NCBI GenBank assembly: GCA_021733985.1
Contig: JAIPJT010000012.1
Span: 1-58,334 of the forward strand
Reading direction: 5' to 3'
DNA from: Victivallales bacterium
Lineage (GTDB): Bacteria > Verrucomicrobiota > Lentisphaeria > Victivallales > GWF2-38-69
DNA length: 58,334 nucleotides
This document shows, piece after piece, positions 17,257 through 25,153 of the stretch (position 1 is its first letter; every line of letters starts with the position of its first letter). Both the position numbers and the translations under genes were made by a program. Below the pieces are notes generated by a model, which ran no database searches, was not told where the DNA came from, and saw only the letters and a program-made list of their open reading frames with translations.

Positions 17257-17583
17257 ATAACCTCGTTTCTAATTTTTTAATATAAAACCTGATTTCGTGA
17301 GATAATTTATAAAAAATATTCTTCTCACCTAAAAGGTAAAAGTATATAGTTATTGTCTAAACTGCTTTTCTTATTTTGAGTTATTTTGTTCTGGAGTATC
17401 GAATTTTTTCGCAAAAAAAGGGAAACGCCCAAAAGAATGGCCGCCCTGAAGATCCAGTCGTATAATGCCGGTTTCCTGACTTATACGATCAGCCATATAA
17501 GTCTCCACGGCGCATTCTTGCAAAAATCGGAACTGTTCGCCTTTTTGCAAGCCCAGGAGAGTTAAACCATTTCAGTACAGCAA
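17257..17583 (-). other. Intercistronic region with structured RNA
   Basis: About 327 bases between the dehydrogenase stop and the DUF4914 start. From 17413 to 17575 it folds into alternative structures (next entry). From 17257 to 17400 it is AT-rich; a short inverted repeat ACCTAAAAGGT lies near 17328-17338 and related sequence (ACCTTATAGGT) occurs near 21824. Confidence 0.6.
17413..17575 (-). ncRNA. Two-state structured RNA with intrinsic terminator
   Basis: Read on the minus strand it begins right after the dehydrogenase stop. Stem 1 is perfect over 10 bp (17542-17551 with 17517-17526). Stem 2 pairs GACTTATA with TATAAGTC (17496-17503 with 17478-17485). In the alternative fold, TCGTATAA (17481-17488) pairs with TTATACGA (17458-17465), and AUGGC (17492-17496) pairs with GCCAU (17437-17441), destroying the terminator stem. 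The terminator arms are 17439-17447 and 17419-17429, then seven U residues (17413-17419). This is the plan of a riboswitch or attenuator. AGTCAGGAAACCGGC inside resembles a cobalamin B12 box, but the rest of that consensus is absent. A stand-alone small RNA is also possible. Confidence 0.55.
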
Positions 17584-18795
17584 TTAATTATTCACAAAAT
17601 CTTTCAGATAAGAAAATTTTTCGGTTAAAAAACCGTTTGAAGCAATTGTTGCATCTGAAATAACTCTGTTTTTACGGCCTGAAATAAGTAAAGGTATTAT
17701 TTGTTTCAGCAGAATGCTTCCAAAGTCATTAGAAGTATCTCTTGGAAGCTCTCCAGGAAGATTATCAACTGCCATAACTGTAACAGCAGAAGGATCAGAA
17801 ACATCTACTTCCTTCTTTAAAAAAGGATTATAGCCGTATAAAGGTTCCCTGATTGTAGCCGGCCTGACAGTTGAAGGTATCGAGCCGTTTATATCACATG
17901 TAACATCTGCGATTACAGAAATCTTAAAATCTTTATTCAGCATATCATCCGGAGTAAAAAGAACCGGAGAATTAGGATCCCAGAAATGACATGCTATTAA
18001 AATATCCGAAACGTCCGAATATTTTTTAAAGTTGGATGAAAAAGTTTTCGGATGCCTAAAAAAATCTTTCAGGGTAAAAGGCTTCCTGTCGTTTCTTATC
18101 ACATATTTTGTCGGATCGAGAATTGTATATACAGGGTGATCGTACTGTTCTGTTAAAAAATTTTGAGATGAAACTTTCGGAATATTCATATAATCCAGAA
18201 TTTCAGCGGCCCCCATACCAGCTTTACCGTGGCCTGTTATGACAATTTTGAGAGGGGGCAGTTTAACTTTGTCCAATTCCCTGAACAGCCCATTGATACC
18301 AGACATCTGACTTGCCGGTTTCAAGCTATAAGAATTAGTTTTTTTCCCGTAAGCTATAAAGGCATTATAGCAGCCGATAATTCCGGCCCACTTGCTAAAT
18401 GCAATAATTCTGTTTCCGTTATCATCCACTAAATACTCATAATCTACAAGTGTAATATTTCTATTCAGAATCTCTTTTAGTAAAATTTTATTATAAAGCT
18501 GCTTTTTAGCTGTATGTGAAAAGAAAAAATAAGTTTTATTCGGGACCAGCAATTCCTCTTTGACTTCCTTCACACCAATAAGAATATCGCAAAATTCAAC
18601 ACTGTCAGTCACCTTCACTCCGAGTACTTCATATTCAGCATCGCTATAACATCTAATATCGCTTGATTGCACATAAACCTGGACATTAGAATATTTATTA
18701 TTAATCTCGTGTGCCTGTAACGGAGTTATTGCAACTCTTTTATCCGGTGGTGTTTTTGTTTCTTTTAAAACTCCAATCTTAATCTCATCTTTCAT
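17584..18795 (-). CDS. Saccharopine dehydrogenase (NAD+, L-lysine-forming)-like protein, AlaDH/PNT family
   Basis: A 403-residue NAD-dependent dehydrogenase of the alanine dehydrogenase/transhydrogenase fold. The N-terminal KIGVLKETKTPPDKRVAITP, the segment FFFSHTAKKQLYN, and the nucleotide-binding loop ITGHGKAGMGAAEIL agree with the lysine-forming saccharopine dehydrogenase group found in Bacteroidota. The family also includes proteins of unproved substrate, so the reaction is a prediction. AAAGG precedes the ATG. The start lies about 100 bases after the end of a dispersed repeat (18892-19053). The stop is directly followed by the structured RNA before the DUF4914 gene. Confidence 0.75.
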   Translation of the reverse strand: MKDEIKIGVLKETKTPPDKRVAITPLQAHEINNKYSNVQVYVQSSDIRCYSDAEYEVLGVKVTDSVEFCDILIGVKEVKEELLVPNKTYFFFSHTAKKQLYNKILLKEILNRNITLVDYEYLVDDNGNRIIAFSKWAGIIGCYNAFIAYGKKTNSYSLKPASQMSGINGLFRELDKVKLPPLKIVITGHGKAGMGAAEILDYMNIPKVSSQNFLTEQYDHPVYTILDPTKYVIRNDRKPFTLKDFFRHPKTFSSNFKKYSDVSDILIACHFWDPNSPVLFTPDDMLNKDFKISVIADVTCDINGSIPSTVRPATIREPLYGYNPFLKKEVDVSDPSAVTVMAVDNLPGELPRDTSNDFGSILLKQIIPLLISGRKNRVISDATIASNGFLTEKFSYLKDFVNN

Positions 18796-18891
18796 ATTCT
18801 TCTATTTACCTTTAAAATAATTGCTTAAATCCTAAAACTTTAACTCGGTACGAAATAAGGATTGTTTTATTAAACCCTTTGCGTGCGACAT

Positions 18892-19053
18892 CTCCCCTGA
18901 AACAAAAATTACTATACAGTCAAATATTGCATTAAATCGTATAATTTTATTATACATTTAACAATAATGCTGTATTGCGGCGCGCTCGGAGATCGTGCCC
19001 TACCTTTTGTTTCAGAAAAGATTAAACTTCGTCGAACGAAGATCAACGCTAAT
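18892..19053 (-). repeat. Intergenic repeat, inverted copy
   Basis: Read on the minus strand this is nearly identical over its full length to 29318-29521, apart from a 41-base block found only there. It starts at the stop codon of the glycosyltransferase gene (ATTAGCGTTGATCTTCG) and ends in TTTCAGGGGAG about 100 bases before the saccharopine-dehydrogenase start. It contains a GATCTTCG...CGAAG palindrome and a GC-rich hairpin. Both copies sit between co-directional genes. Confidence 0.85.
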
Positions 19054-20887
19054 CATTAAAAATAAAGATTCTTGATACCAGTTCAGCACTAATATTTTTA
19101 TTATTAACTGCTGTTCTGTTGTAATTCCGCTGCCTGTCAACAATACAGCAGGCTTTACCTTTTATCTTAATTATTTTAATATATATTTTTAAAGTTTCTC
19201 TATTTGTTTCAGATATATTTAAATATTTGAGGTCCTTTAAATTGCACGTTAATTCGACCTTCTCTTTTTTTTGGGAGACAACAGTATAATTTGACCCGTT
19301 AATTCCAATAACTATATAACCTGTTTCAGTAAAAATCACAGGCATTTCAAAAATTATATTATTAAATTTTTTAATACTATTTAAACTGAATTTTTTTTCT
19401 ACTACAATACCTTCCTTTAACGGAAGGAGGTCCCATGAACCATACAACAGAGGACCGTTGTCGGCTATCATGCTTTTATCTCCAAGACTTACTTCGGTGC
19501 CCCAGGGCCTGACATAACGCATTACTTTTTTCTCTAAATAAAACCGATAATAATCGTAGGAGAAGAAACTGATAAAAGTAAACAATATTATGAGAAAAAA
19601 GGCAGTAAGCAGATTTATATATTTTCTCCCGGAATAACTAAAGAGATATGCAGTAAACGCACCTGCATAAACAGAATAAACAGGCAGTAAAGGGGCCCTG
19701 AACCTACAGAGATTATAAAATAAGGCTATGCTGAACCAGTATGCAATTATAATATAAAGCGGTATAATCAATTCAGATTTTTTTCTAAAAATTGAAGGTA
19801 TAAAGAAAACCAGGCCGGCACCTCCGAGTATTAAAAATATAAAAGAGGGTATAATACCTAAATATCTTAGAGTCTTACAATTATTTAAACTCATATAAAT
19901 ATTTGTATTATTCGGTATTTCGCGACTGTCCCAGAATAGAAGAAGCTTTCTAAAAGTTAACTCGATAAATGCAAGGGGCTTCCTGCTCCAGTATGAATAT
20001 ATCCTTTCGGGTATTGAAACTCTGTCTGAAAATTTATTCCAGTATTTACCGGACTCTGTAGGTTTCATAAGCCCGGCACCGTATACCGCTTCGTTCCCGC
20101 CCGGCGGAGAGAGAGGCGTGTTGCCGAATAATAAGACCGCCCCTGCAGCAGTAGATGGTCCTGTAAGTCTGCCGCTTTTCTCACTGTTAATATAAATAAA
20201 CGGCAACATCGGTGCTATTAAAAAAAATAAAAATAAACACATTGGCAGTGTTCTTTTTATTATACTCCCGTTCCTAAAACAGCTAAACCCTTTTACAAAT
20301 GACAAAATAATAAACCCGGGTACTAATATCCACATATTGCCTCTTGTTAGGATGGAACACCCCAGTATAAAGCCGACAAACATCCAGTTAATGGTTTTCC
20401 TGCTTCTAAACGCCCTTATTGTAAAATATAATAAAACTGACAGCCAGAACGCCTGTATTGTAACAGGAAGAAGATAAGAGGAATAATAAATTAAAACCCG
20501 ACTGAATAATAGTAGAAAAGCTGTAATCAGCCCTGCTTTCTCTGACCAGAGCTTATTAGCGGACTCAGCTGCAAAAAAAACTGTCAATGCACCGATAAAG
20601 GCCTGAAAAATAAAAACAGCGATCATGTTTTCCGTAAAGAACCGGAACACGGTTCCAAGAAATACAGCATAATAAAAAGGCTGATAATAAAATAACTGAT
20701 GAAAAGTCCCTTCGGCAATTTCTTTACCAAGCTTATAGTATGTAGCCATATCCGTAGCCGGAGGTGGAAAAAGGACATTTAAATCAGTTTTTACCAGTGC
20801 ACAAATTACAACCAGCCTGATGATAAAAGCGGCGGATACTAATAATACAAGTAACAAATAATATTTTTTATCTTTGAAGAAGTTCAT
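19049..20887 (-). CDS. Membrane glycosyltransferase, ArnT/GT39-like
   Basis: A 612-residue protein with about 10-12 hydrophobic segments in the N-terminal 430 residues and a C-terminal soluble domain of about 170. The first loop includes an acidic pair region (PPATDMATYYKLGKEIAEG), where lipid-linked sugar transferases of the GT39/GT83 superfamily keep their catalytic aspartate. It probably moves a sugar from a polyprenyl carrier to lipid or protein on the outer face of the inner membrane. The acceptor is unknown. The start is 21 bases after a 15-bp perfect hairpin. The stop codon lies inside a dispersed repeat. Confidence 0.65.
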   Translation of the reverse strand: MNFFKDKKYYLLLVLLVSAAFIIRLVVICALVKTDLNVLFPPPATDMATYYKLGKEIAEGTFHQLFYYQPFYYAVFLGTVFRFFTENMIAVFIFQAFIGALTVFFAAESANKLWSEKAGLITAFLLLFSRVLIYYSSYLLPVTIQAFWLSVLLYFTIRAFRSRKTINWMFVGFILGCSILTRGNMWILVPGFIILSFVKGFSCFRNGSIIKRTLPMCLFLFFLIAPMLPFIYINSEKSGRLTGPSTAAGAVLLFGNTPLSPPGGNEAVYGAGLMKPTESGKYWNKFSDRVSIPERIYSYWSRKPLAFIELTFRKLLLFWDSREIPNNTNIYMSLNNCKTLRYLGIIPSFIFLILGGAGLVFFIPSIFRKKSELIIPLYIIIAYWFSIALFYNLCRFRAPLLPVYSVYAGAFTAYLFSYSGRKYINLLTAFFLIILFTFISFFSYDYYRFYLEKKVMRYVRPWGTEVSLGDKSMIADNGPLLYGSWDLLPLKEGIVVEKKFSLNSIKKFNNIIFEMPVIFTETGYIVIGINGSNYTVVSQKKEKVELTCNLKDLKYLNISETNRETLKIYIKIIKIKGKACCIVDRQRNYNRTAVNNKNISAELVSRIFIFND

Positions 20888-20908
20888 TTTACTGTTTATT
20901 TATAACAA

Positions 20909-20940
20909 ACCAGGGAACAAAATGAATTTTGTTCCCTGGT
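20909..20940 (-). terminator. Long hairpin between frr and glycosyltransferase
   Basis: A perfect 15-bp stem (20909-20923 with 20926-20940) with a two-base loop. On the minus strand it follows frr and is trailed by TTTGTTAT, a weak U tract. It probably ends frr transcription, although it lies only about 20 bases before the next start on the same strand. Confidence 0.65.
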
Positions 20941-21024
20941 AAAAATTAATTTAAAGTTATATATCCTGCGGACTATTTTCAATGTCGGATATTGGGCATG
21001 ACTGCAATATTACGTTAACATATT

Positions 21025-21594
21025 TTATATACTCATTAACTCTTTTTCTTTCGCTTTTAAAATCCTGTCTATCTCCTCTATATTGCTGTCTGTAAGGTCC
21101 TGTATTTCCTTTAATGAGACTTTTAAATCATCTTCAGTAATTTCGCTGTTTTTCTGTGCCTTTTTAATTTTATCATTACCTTCTCTACGAATATTTCTTA
21201 TTGCCACCCTTGCCTCTTCAGCCCTTTTATTTACCTGTTTAGCTAAAGAGTTTCTTCTCTCCTCACTTAATTCCGGTATTGGGAGGCGCAAAATTTTTCC
21301 GTCACTGACAGGGTTTATCCCTATGCTTGAAGTTGATATAGCCTTTTCAATGGTGCTGACAGAATTTGGGTCATAAGGCTGCACAACCAGAAGCCTTGGC
21401 TCCGGAGTCGTAATTCCGGCTATTTCCTTAAGCCGAGTCTGTGTTCCGTAATAGTCAATGAGAATATTTTCGACAAGCGCCGGAGATGCTTTTCCTGTTC
21501 TGTAACCGGCAAAATCATTGTTCATATGCTCTATTGTTTTATCCATTTTTTCCATTAATTCTTCCATTAGACTGTCAACATCTATTCCGCTCAT
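21025..21594 (-). CDS. frr: Ribosome recycling factor
   Basis: With EF-G, splits the post-termination ribosome so subunits can be reused. The coiled-coil three-helix domain and the small beta domain are evident: FAGYRTGKASPALVENILIDYYG at the start of the family core and LPIPELSEERRNSLAKQVNKRAEEARVAIRNIRRE at its end. The second ATG (21594) is preferred: AAAGG lies nine bases before it and it gives 189 residues, near the usual 185. The first ATG at 21609 would add MKGLK. The gene appears alone, since pyrH and tsf, common neighbours, are not here. Confidence 0.95.
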   Translation of the reverse strand: MSGIDVDSLMEELMEKMDKTIEHMNNDFAGYRTGKASPALVENILIDYYGTQTRLKEIAGITTPEPRLLVVQPYDPNSVSTIEKAISTSSIGINPVSDGKILRLPIPELSEERRNSLAKQVNKRAEEARVAIRNIRREGNDKIKKAQKNSEITEDDLKVSLKEIQDLTDSNIEEIDRILKAKEKELMSI

Positions 21595-21609
21595 TTTTAA
21601 ACCTTTCAT

Positions 21610-22166
21610 TGATTTATTAATAGTATCTTTCAGAATATAAAATATAGAGTTCTTACAAATAATTCAAGACAAGTTTCCTTTCAGAAGTATTGATTTTTAA
21701 TTTAAAAATTAAAAGCTCCAATTCTACCGGTTCCGGATAATTTGTACCTGAATCCTTGAGATGGCTTATAAAAAATAAGTTTATTTTATTTACAATAAGT
21801 TTTTTATATAAAATTTCATATCTCACCTTATAGGTAAAAAGAATATTTTTTATAAATTAACCAGTAACCCGCAAAAGGCTTTCTGCAGCACTGTATCTAC
21901 TTGTCATTAAACCACTGGAGTAGTTACTACGCTGCGTGTTTGAATGCCTACGCATCTGCAGCGCTGCAAAAAGCTCACGGAATCAGATTGTACTTAACTC
22001 AACATACTGATTTGATTATTGGAATTTATTTGCTATCTGGAATTTTATACTTGATTATGATATAGTAATACCTTATCATCTATTAGAAAGAAATTATTCA
22101 TGTAAAAATCTTTTATTGATTAAGGATTGAGTCTTATGAAAACAGTAAAAAAATCGGGAGACTATA
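21610..22166. other. Divergent intergenic region frr / korD
   Basis: About 550 bases without a gene. It contains an AT-rich near-palindrome near 21700, the inverted repeat ACCTTATAGGT near 21824, a GC-richer block with several short inverted repeats (about 21880-21985, including GCAGCGCTGC), and a copy of the ACTCAAC..CTGATTTGATTAT repeat at 21994-22030. Promoters for frr and korD must be here but were not identified. Confidence 0.55.
21994..22030 (+). repeat. AT-rich dispersed repeat, copy 1
   Basis: ACTCAAC, then ACTGATTTGATTAT, is shared with 27344-27390 and 51283-51340 in the same orientation. All three lie in intergenic DNA. The conserved part is about 25-30 bases; flanks differ. Confidence 0.5.
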
Positions 22167-22385
22167 ATGGGTAAACCTAATAAAAAGTTTGCCATCAATG
22201 TTAATGAAATTTGGTGCAAAGGTTGTAACATATGTGTACATTTTTGTCCAAAAAATGTACTTTCTATGACAAAAATGGGAAAAGTAAAAATCGATAAGCC
22301 TGACGACTGTACAGGATGTAAATTATGTGAACTTAGATGTCCTGACCTGGCTATCACTATTTCAGAATGCAAAAAAGAAGACTAA
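22167..22385 (+). CDS. korD: 2-oxoacid:ferredoxin oxidoreductase delta subunit (ferredoxin-like)
   Basis: A 72-residue two-cluster ferredoxin that carries electrons in the KOR complex. Two CxxCxxCxxxC motifs are visible: CKGCNICVHFC at 18-28 and CTGCKLCELRC in the C-terminal half, each for a 4Fe-4S cluster. It is the first gene of korDABC; korA starts nine bases after its stop. The layout korD-korA-korB-korC is the one seen for 2-oxoglutarate:ferredoxin oxidoreductase in anaerobes. Confidence 0.93.
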   Translation: MGKPNKKFAINVNEIWCKGCNICVHFCPKNVLSMTKMGKVKIDKPDDCTGCKLCELRCPDLAITISECKKED

Positions 22386-22394
22386 GGTTTTAAT

Positions 22395-23543
22395 ATGAAG
22401 AAAAGAATTAGATTTGTACAGGGAAATGAAGCTGTAGTAGAAGGTTCGCTGTATGCCGGAGCAAGCTTTTTTGCCGGATATCCCATCACTCCTTCAACAG
22501 AAATAGCAGAACATTTTTCTGTTAGGCTTCCGCAGGTAGGCGGTAAATTCGTTCAAATGGAGGACGAGCTTTCAGCCATGTGTGCAATTGTCGGTGCTTC
22601 ACTAACAGGAAATAAAAGTATTACTGCAACAAGCGGACCGGGTTTTTCACTCAAACAGGAGGCCCTTGGTTTCGCGGTAATGGCGGAAATCCCGTCAATA
22701 ATAGTAAACATTCAGCGAGGGGGCCCTTCTACAGGCAACCCGACCCATGGTGCGCAGGGAGACGTAATGCAGGCCAGGTGGGGAACGCACGGTGACCATT
22801 CAATGGTTGTTATGACCGCATCTTCGATACAGGATGTTTTCAGAGTTACAATAGATGCATTCAATATTGCCGAAACTTTCAGAACTCCGGTCATACTGCT
22901 GCTCGATGAAGTTGTAGGACATATGAGAGAAAAGCTTGTTATCCCCGAACCCGGAGAGATACCGATCATCGAAAGATTAAGAACTTCTGTCAGAACAGGG
23001 GTAGATTATCACCCCTACCAGCCGAGAGAAGATGGACGCCTTCCTATGTCTGATTTCGGCGGAAAACACAGGTATAATGTTACTGGACTTTTCCACGACA
23101 TGTGGGGATTCCCTACTACAAAACCGCATATGGTTAGAAAACTTTTAAGGCATATGGTCGATAAAATCGAATGTTATTCAAACAGAATATGCCAATACAA
23201 AAAATATTATATAGAAGATGCTGAGACATTACTTATTTCCTATGGTTCTTCTGCGAGAACTGCAATGGAAATGGTCTCCTACTCAAGAAAACGCGGCAGA
23301 AAAGTAGGCCTCCTTGAACTCCAGACCTTATGGCCTTTCCCTGCTGAAGTTGTTCGTCATTCATGTATTAATCCCGCCAGCGTTGTCGTTGTGGAAATGA
23401 ATATGGGCCAGATGGTCCAGCAGGTCAAAGCCGCTGTCGATGACCCCGGAAAAATCTACCTTTGCAACAGATATGACGGAGAAATGATAAATTTTGAAAA
23501 TGTTAAAGATACATTGCGAATTATACAAGGGAAAGGAATTTAA
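22395..23543 (+). CDS. korA: 2-oxoglutarate:ferredoxin oxidoreductase subunit alpha
   Basis: The pyrimidine-binding and transketolase C-terminal part of a TPP-dependent 2-oxoacid:ferredoxin oxidoreductase. The N-terminal RFVQGNEAVVEGSLYAGASFFAGYPITPSTEIAEHF and the TSGPGFSLKQEALG segment are typical for KorA without a fused gamma domain, which is encoded separately downstream. Length 382 fits. Likely reaction: CoA-dependent interconversion of 2-oxoglutarate and succinyl-CoA, with ferredoxin as acceptor; related 2-oxoacids cannot be excluded. The next start is three bases after its stop. Confidence 0.92.
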   Translation: MKKRIRFVQGNEAVVEGSLYAGASFFAGYPITPSTEIAEHFSVRLPQVGGKFVQMEDELSAMCAIVGASLTGNKSITATSGPGFSLKQEALGFAVMAEIPSIIVNIQRGGPSTGNPTHGAQGDVMQARWGTHGDHSMVVMTASSIQDVFRVTIDAFNIAETFRTPVILLLDEVVGHMREKLVIPEPGEIPIIERLRTSVRTGVDYHPYQPREDGRLPMSDFGGKHRYNVTGLFHDMWGFPTTKPHMVRKLLRHMVDKIECYSNRICQYKKYYIEDAETLLISYGSSARTAMEMVSYSRKRGRKVGLLELQTLWPFPAEVVRHSCINPASVVVVEMNMGQMVQQVKAAVDDPGKIYLCNRYDGEMINFENVKDTLRIIQGKGI

Positions 23544-23545
23544 GA

Positions 23546-24370
23546 ATGTCATTTAAGGATTATATAAGAAAAAGATTCTTCCCGCATATATGGTGTCCGG
23601 GATGCGGACATGGAACGGTTCTACACGGCATGCTTTCAGCAATCGAAGAACTTGGCCTTGATAAAAATGAAATTGTAATGGTTTCCGGAATAGGCTGTTC
23701 CTCAAGAGTCGTTGGATATGTTGACACCCATACACTGCATACACTCCACGGCAGAGCACTAGCTTTTGCCACCGGTGTGAAATTCAGCCGCCCCGCCTTG
23801 AGATGCATTGTACCAATGGGAGATGGCGATGCTACAGCAATAGGAGGGAATCATTTCATCCATGCCTGCCGACGCAATATTGATATTACCGCCATAGTAA
23901 TGAACAATAGAATTTACGGAATGACAGGCGGCCAGTATTCTCCACTTACAGGCACCGGAGCTTATGCGACCACCGCTCCCTACTCAAATATTGACTATGA
24001 TTTTGATATTGTGGAACTGGCAAGAGGCGCCGGAGCATCATTTGTTGCAAGAGGCACAACATACCACACCCGTGAAATGATCAACATTCTGAAAAAAGCT
24101 GTTATGCATAAGGGCTTTTCAGTTGTTGAAATATTCTCTCAGTGCCCGACATATTTCGGCAGAAAAAATAATATAAAAAGTCCTATTGAAATGCTCGAAT
24201 GGATGAAAGACAAAACAACACCCATCGGCTCAAAGGCAAAACAGGAAAATCCCGACCTGATAGAACGCGGAGTTTTCGTTCAGAACGAAAAAGAGGAATA
24301 CTGTGATAGGTATGACAAAGTTATCGAACTTGCCATGAACAGAGCACTTAAAGAAAAAGGAGAAAAATAA
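23546..24370 (+). CDS. korB: 2-oxoglutarate:ferredoxin oxidoreductase subunit beta
   Basis: The TPP-binding subunit, 274 residues. It begins with the cluster or metal site WCPGCGHG (C17 and C20), followed by the TPP/magnesium motif GDGDATAIGG...N..IYGMTGGQYSPLT. This motif and length are diagnostic for the KorB/PorB fold. One start-stop junction (24370) is shared with korC, showing tight translational coupling. Confidence 0.92.
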   Translation: MSFKDYIRKRFFPHIWCPGCGHGTVLHGMLSAIEELGLDKNEIVMVSGIGCSSRVVGYVDTHTLHTLHGRALAFATGVKFSRPALRCIVPMGDGDATAIGGNHFIHACRRNIDITAIVMNNRIYGMTGGQYSPLTGTGAYATTAPYSNIDYDFDIVELARGAGASFVARGTTYHTREMINILKKAVMHKGFSVVEIFSQCPTYFGRKNNIKSPIEMLEWMKDKTTPIGSKAKQENPDLIERGVFVQNEKEEYCDRYDKVIELAMNRALKEKGEK

Positions 24371-24918
24371 TGGACAGAGAATCATATAGAATTATTTTTT
24401 CCGGTTCAGGAGGCCAGGGTGTTATTACAGCGGCCATTGTTATGGCGGAAGCAGCTGCTCTTCATAACAATCTTTATGCTATCCAAACCCAGTCATATGG
24501 TCCTGAGGCACGCGGAAGCGCAACCAGGTCGGACGTAATTATTTCATCTTCTGAAATATATTACCCTAAGGTTATCAATCCTCATATTCTCGTATGCTTA
24601 ACACAGGAAGCCTATACTAAATTTTCAGACACAATCATAGCCGGTGGACTGATTATTTATGATCCGTATTTTGTAAAGCCGGCTCTGTCTTCCGATGCTG
24701 TTCAACAGCCCTATCCAATGTACGATTCTATAGTAAGTGAACTGAATGCTCCAATAACGCTTAATATTTGCATGCTCGGTGCATTTACAGAGAGGACAAA
24801 AATTATTTCTGAGGATTCAATGCTTAAAGTTATAGAAAAAAGGATGCCGCCCAAATTTATAGAATTAAACAAATCAGCATTCAAAATCGGTGTAAAACTG
24901 GCTAAAGAAGTAAGTTGA
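24370..24918 (+). CDS. korC: 2-oxoglutarate:ferredoxin oxidoreductase subunit gamma
   Basis: Gamma subunit of 182 residues, which in this family completes the CoA-binding site. The start YRIIFSGSGGQGVITAAIVMAEAA and the central QTQSYGPEARGSATRSDVIIS are conserved signatures. It overlaps the korB stop by one base. A long hairpin lies eight bases downstream and probably ends the operon. Confidence 0.93.
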   Translation: MDRESYRIIFSGSGGQGVITAAIVMAEAAALHNNLYAIQTQSYGPEARGSATRSDVIISSSEIYYPKVINPHILVCLTQEAYTKFSDTIIAGGLIIYDPYFVKPALSSDAVQQPYPMYDSIVSELNAPITLNICMLGAFTERTKIISEDSMLKVIEKRMPPKFIELNKSAFKIGVKLAKEVS

Positions 24919-24925
24919 AAGACAG

Positions 24926-24958
24926 TTAAACGCGGACTCTTATAAGTCCGGGGTTTAA
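24926..24958 (+). terminator. Hairpin after korC
   Basis: TTAAAC and CGGACT (24926-24938) pair with AGTCCG and GTTTAA (24945-24958), with small bulges. There is no U tract, so it may be an mRNA 3' stabiliser or a weak terminator. Confidence 0.45.
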
Positions 24959-25153
24959 TGTTTAGGTAATCCGGCTGTAATCGCGAGCAGCTGCACCGCT
25001 GTTAGCTATGTTTATATAATTTTTATTTGTATGTAGATATAAAAATGACTGCAATAATTATTAACATAACAAGCCGGGCTACCGTAAATATTGAGATAAA
25101 ATATTTATATCATTCGCAATAAATGATATCAAAAAAAACAGGAGAAAACAGAT

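Noticed and set aside
17413-17575. Cobalamin riboswitch
   Set aside because: A B12-box-like AGTCAGGAAACCGGC is present, but the other conserved blocks of the aptamer are missing; it is reported only as a candidate structured RNA.
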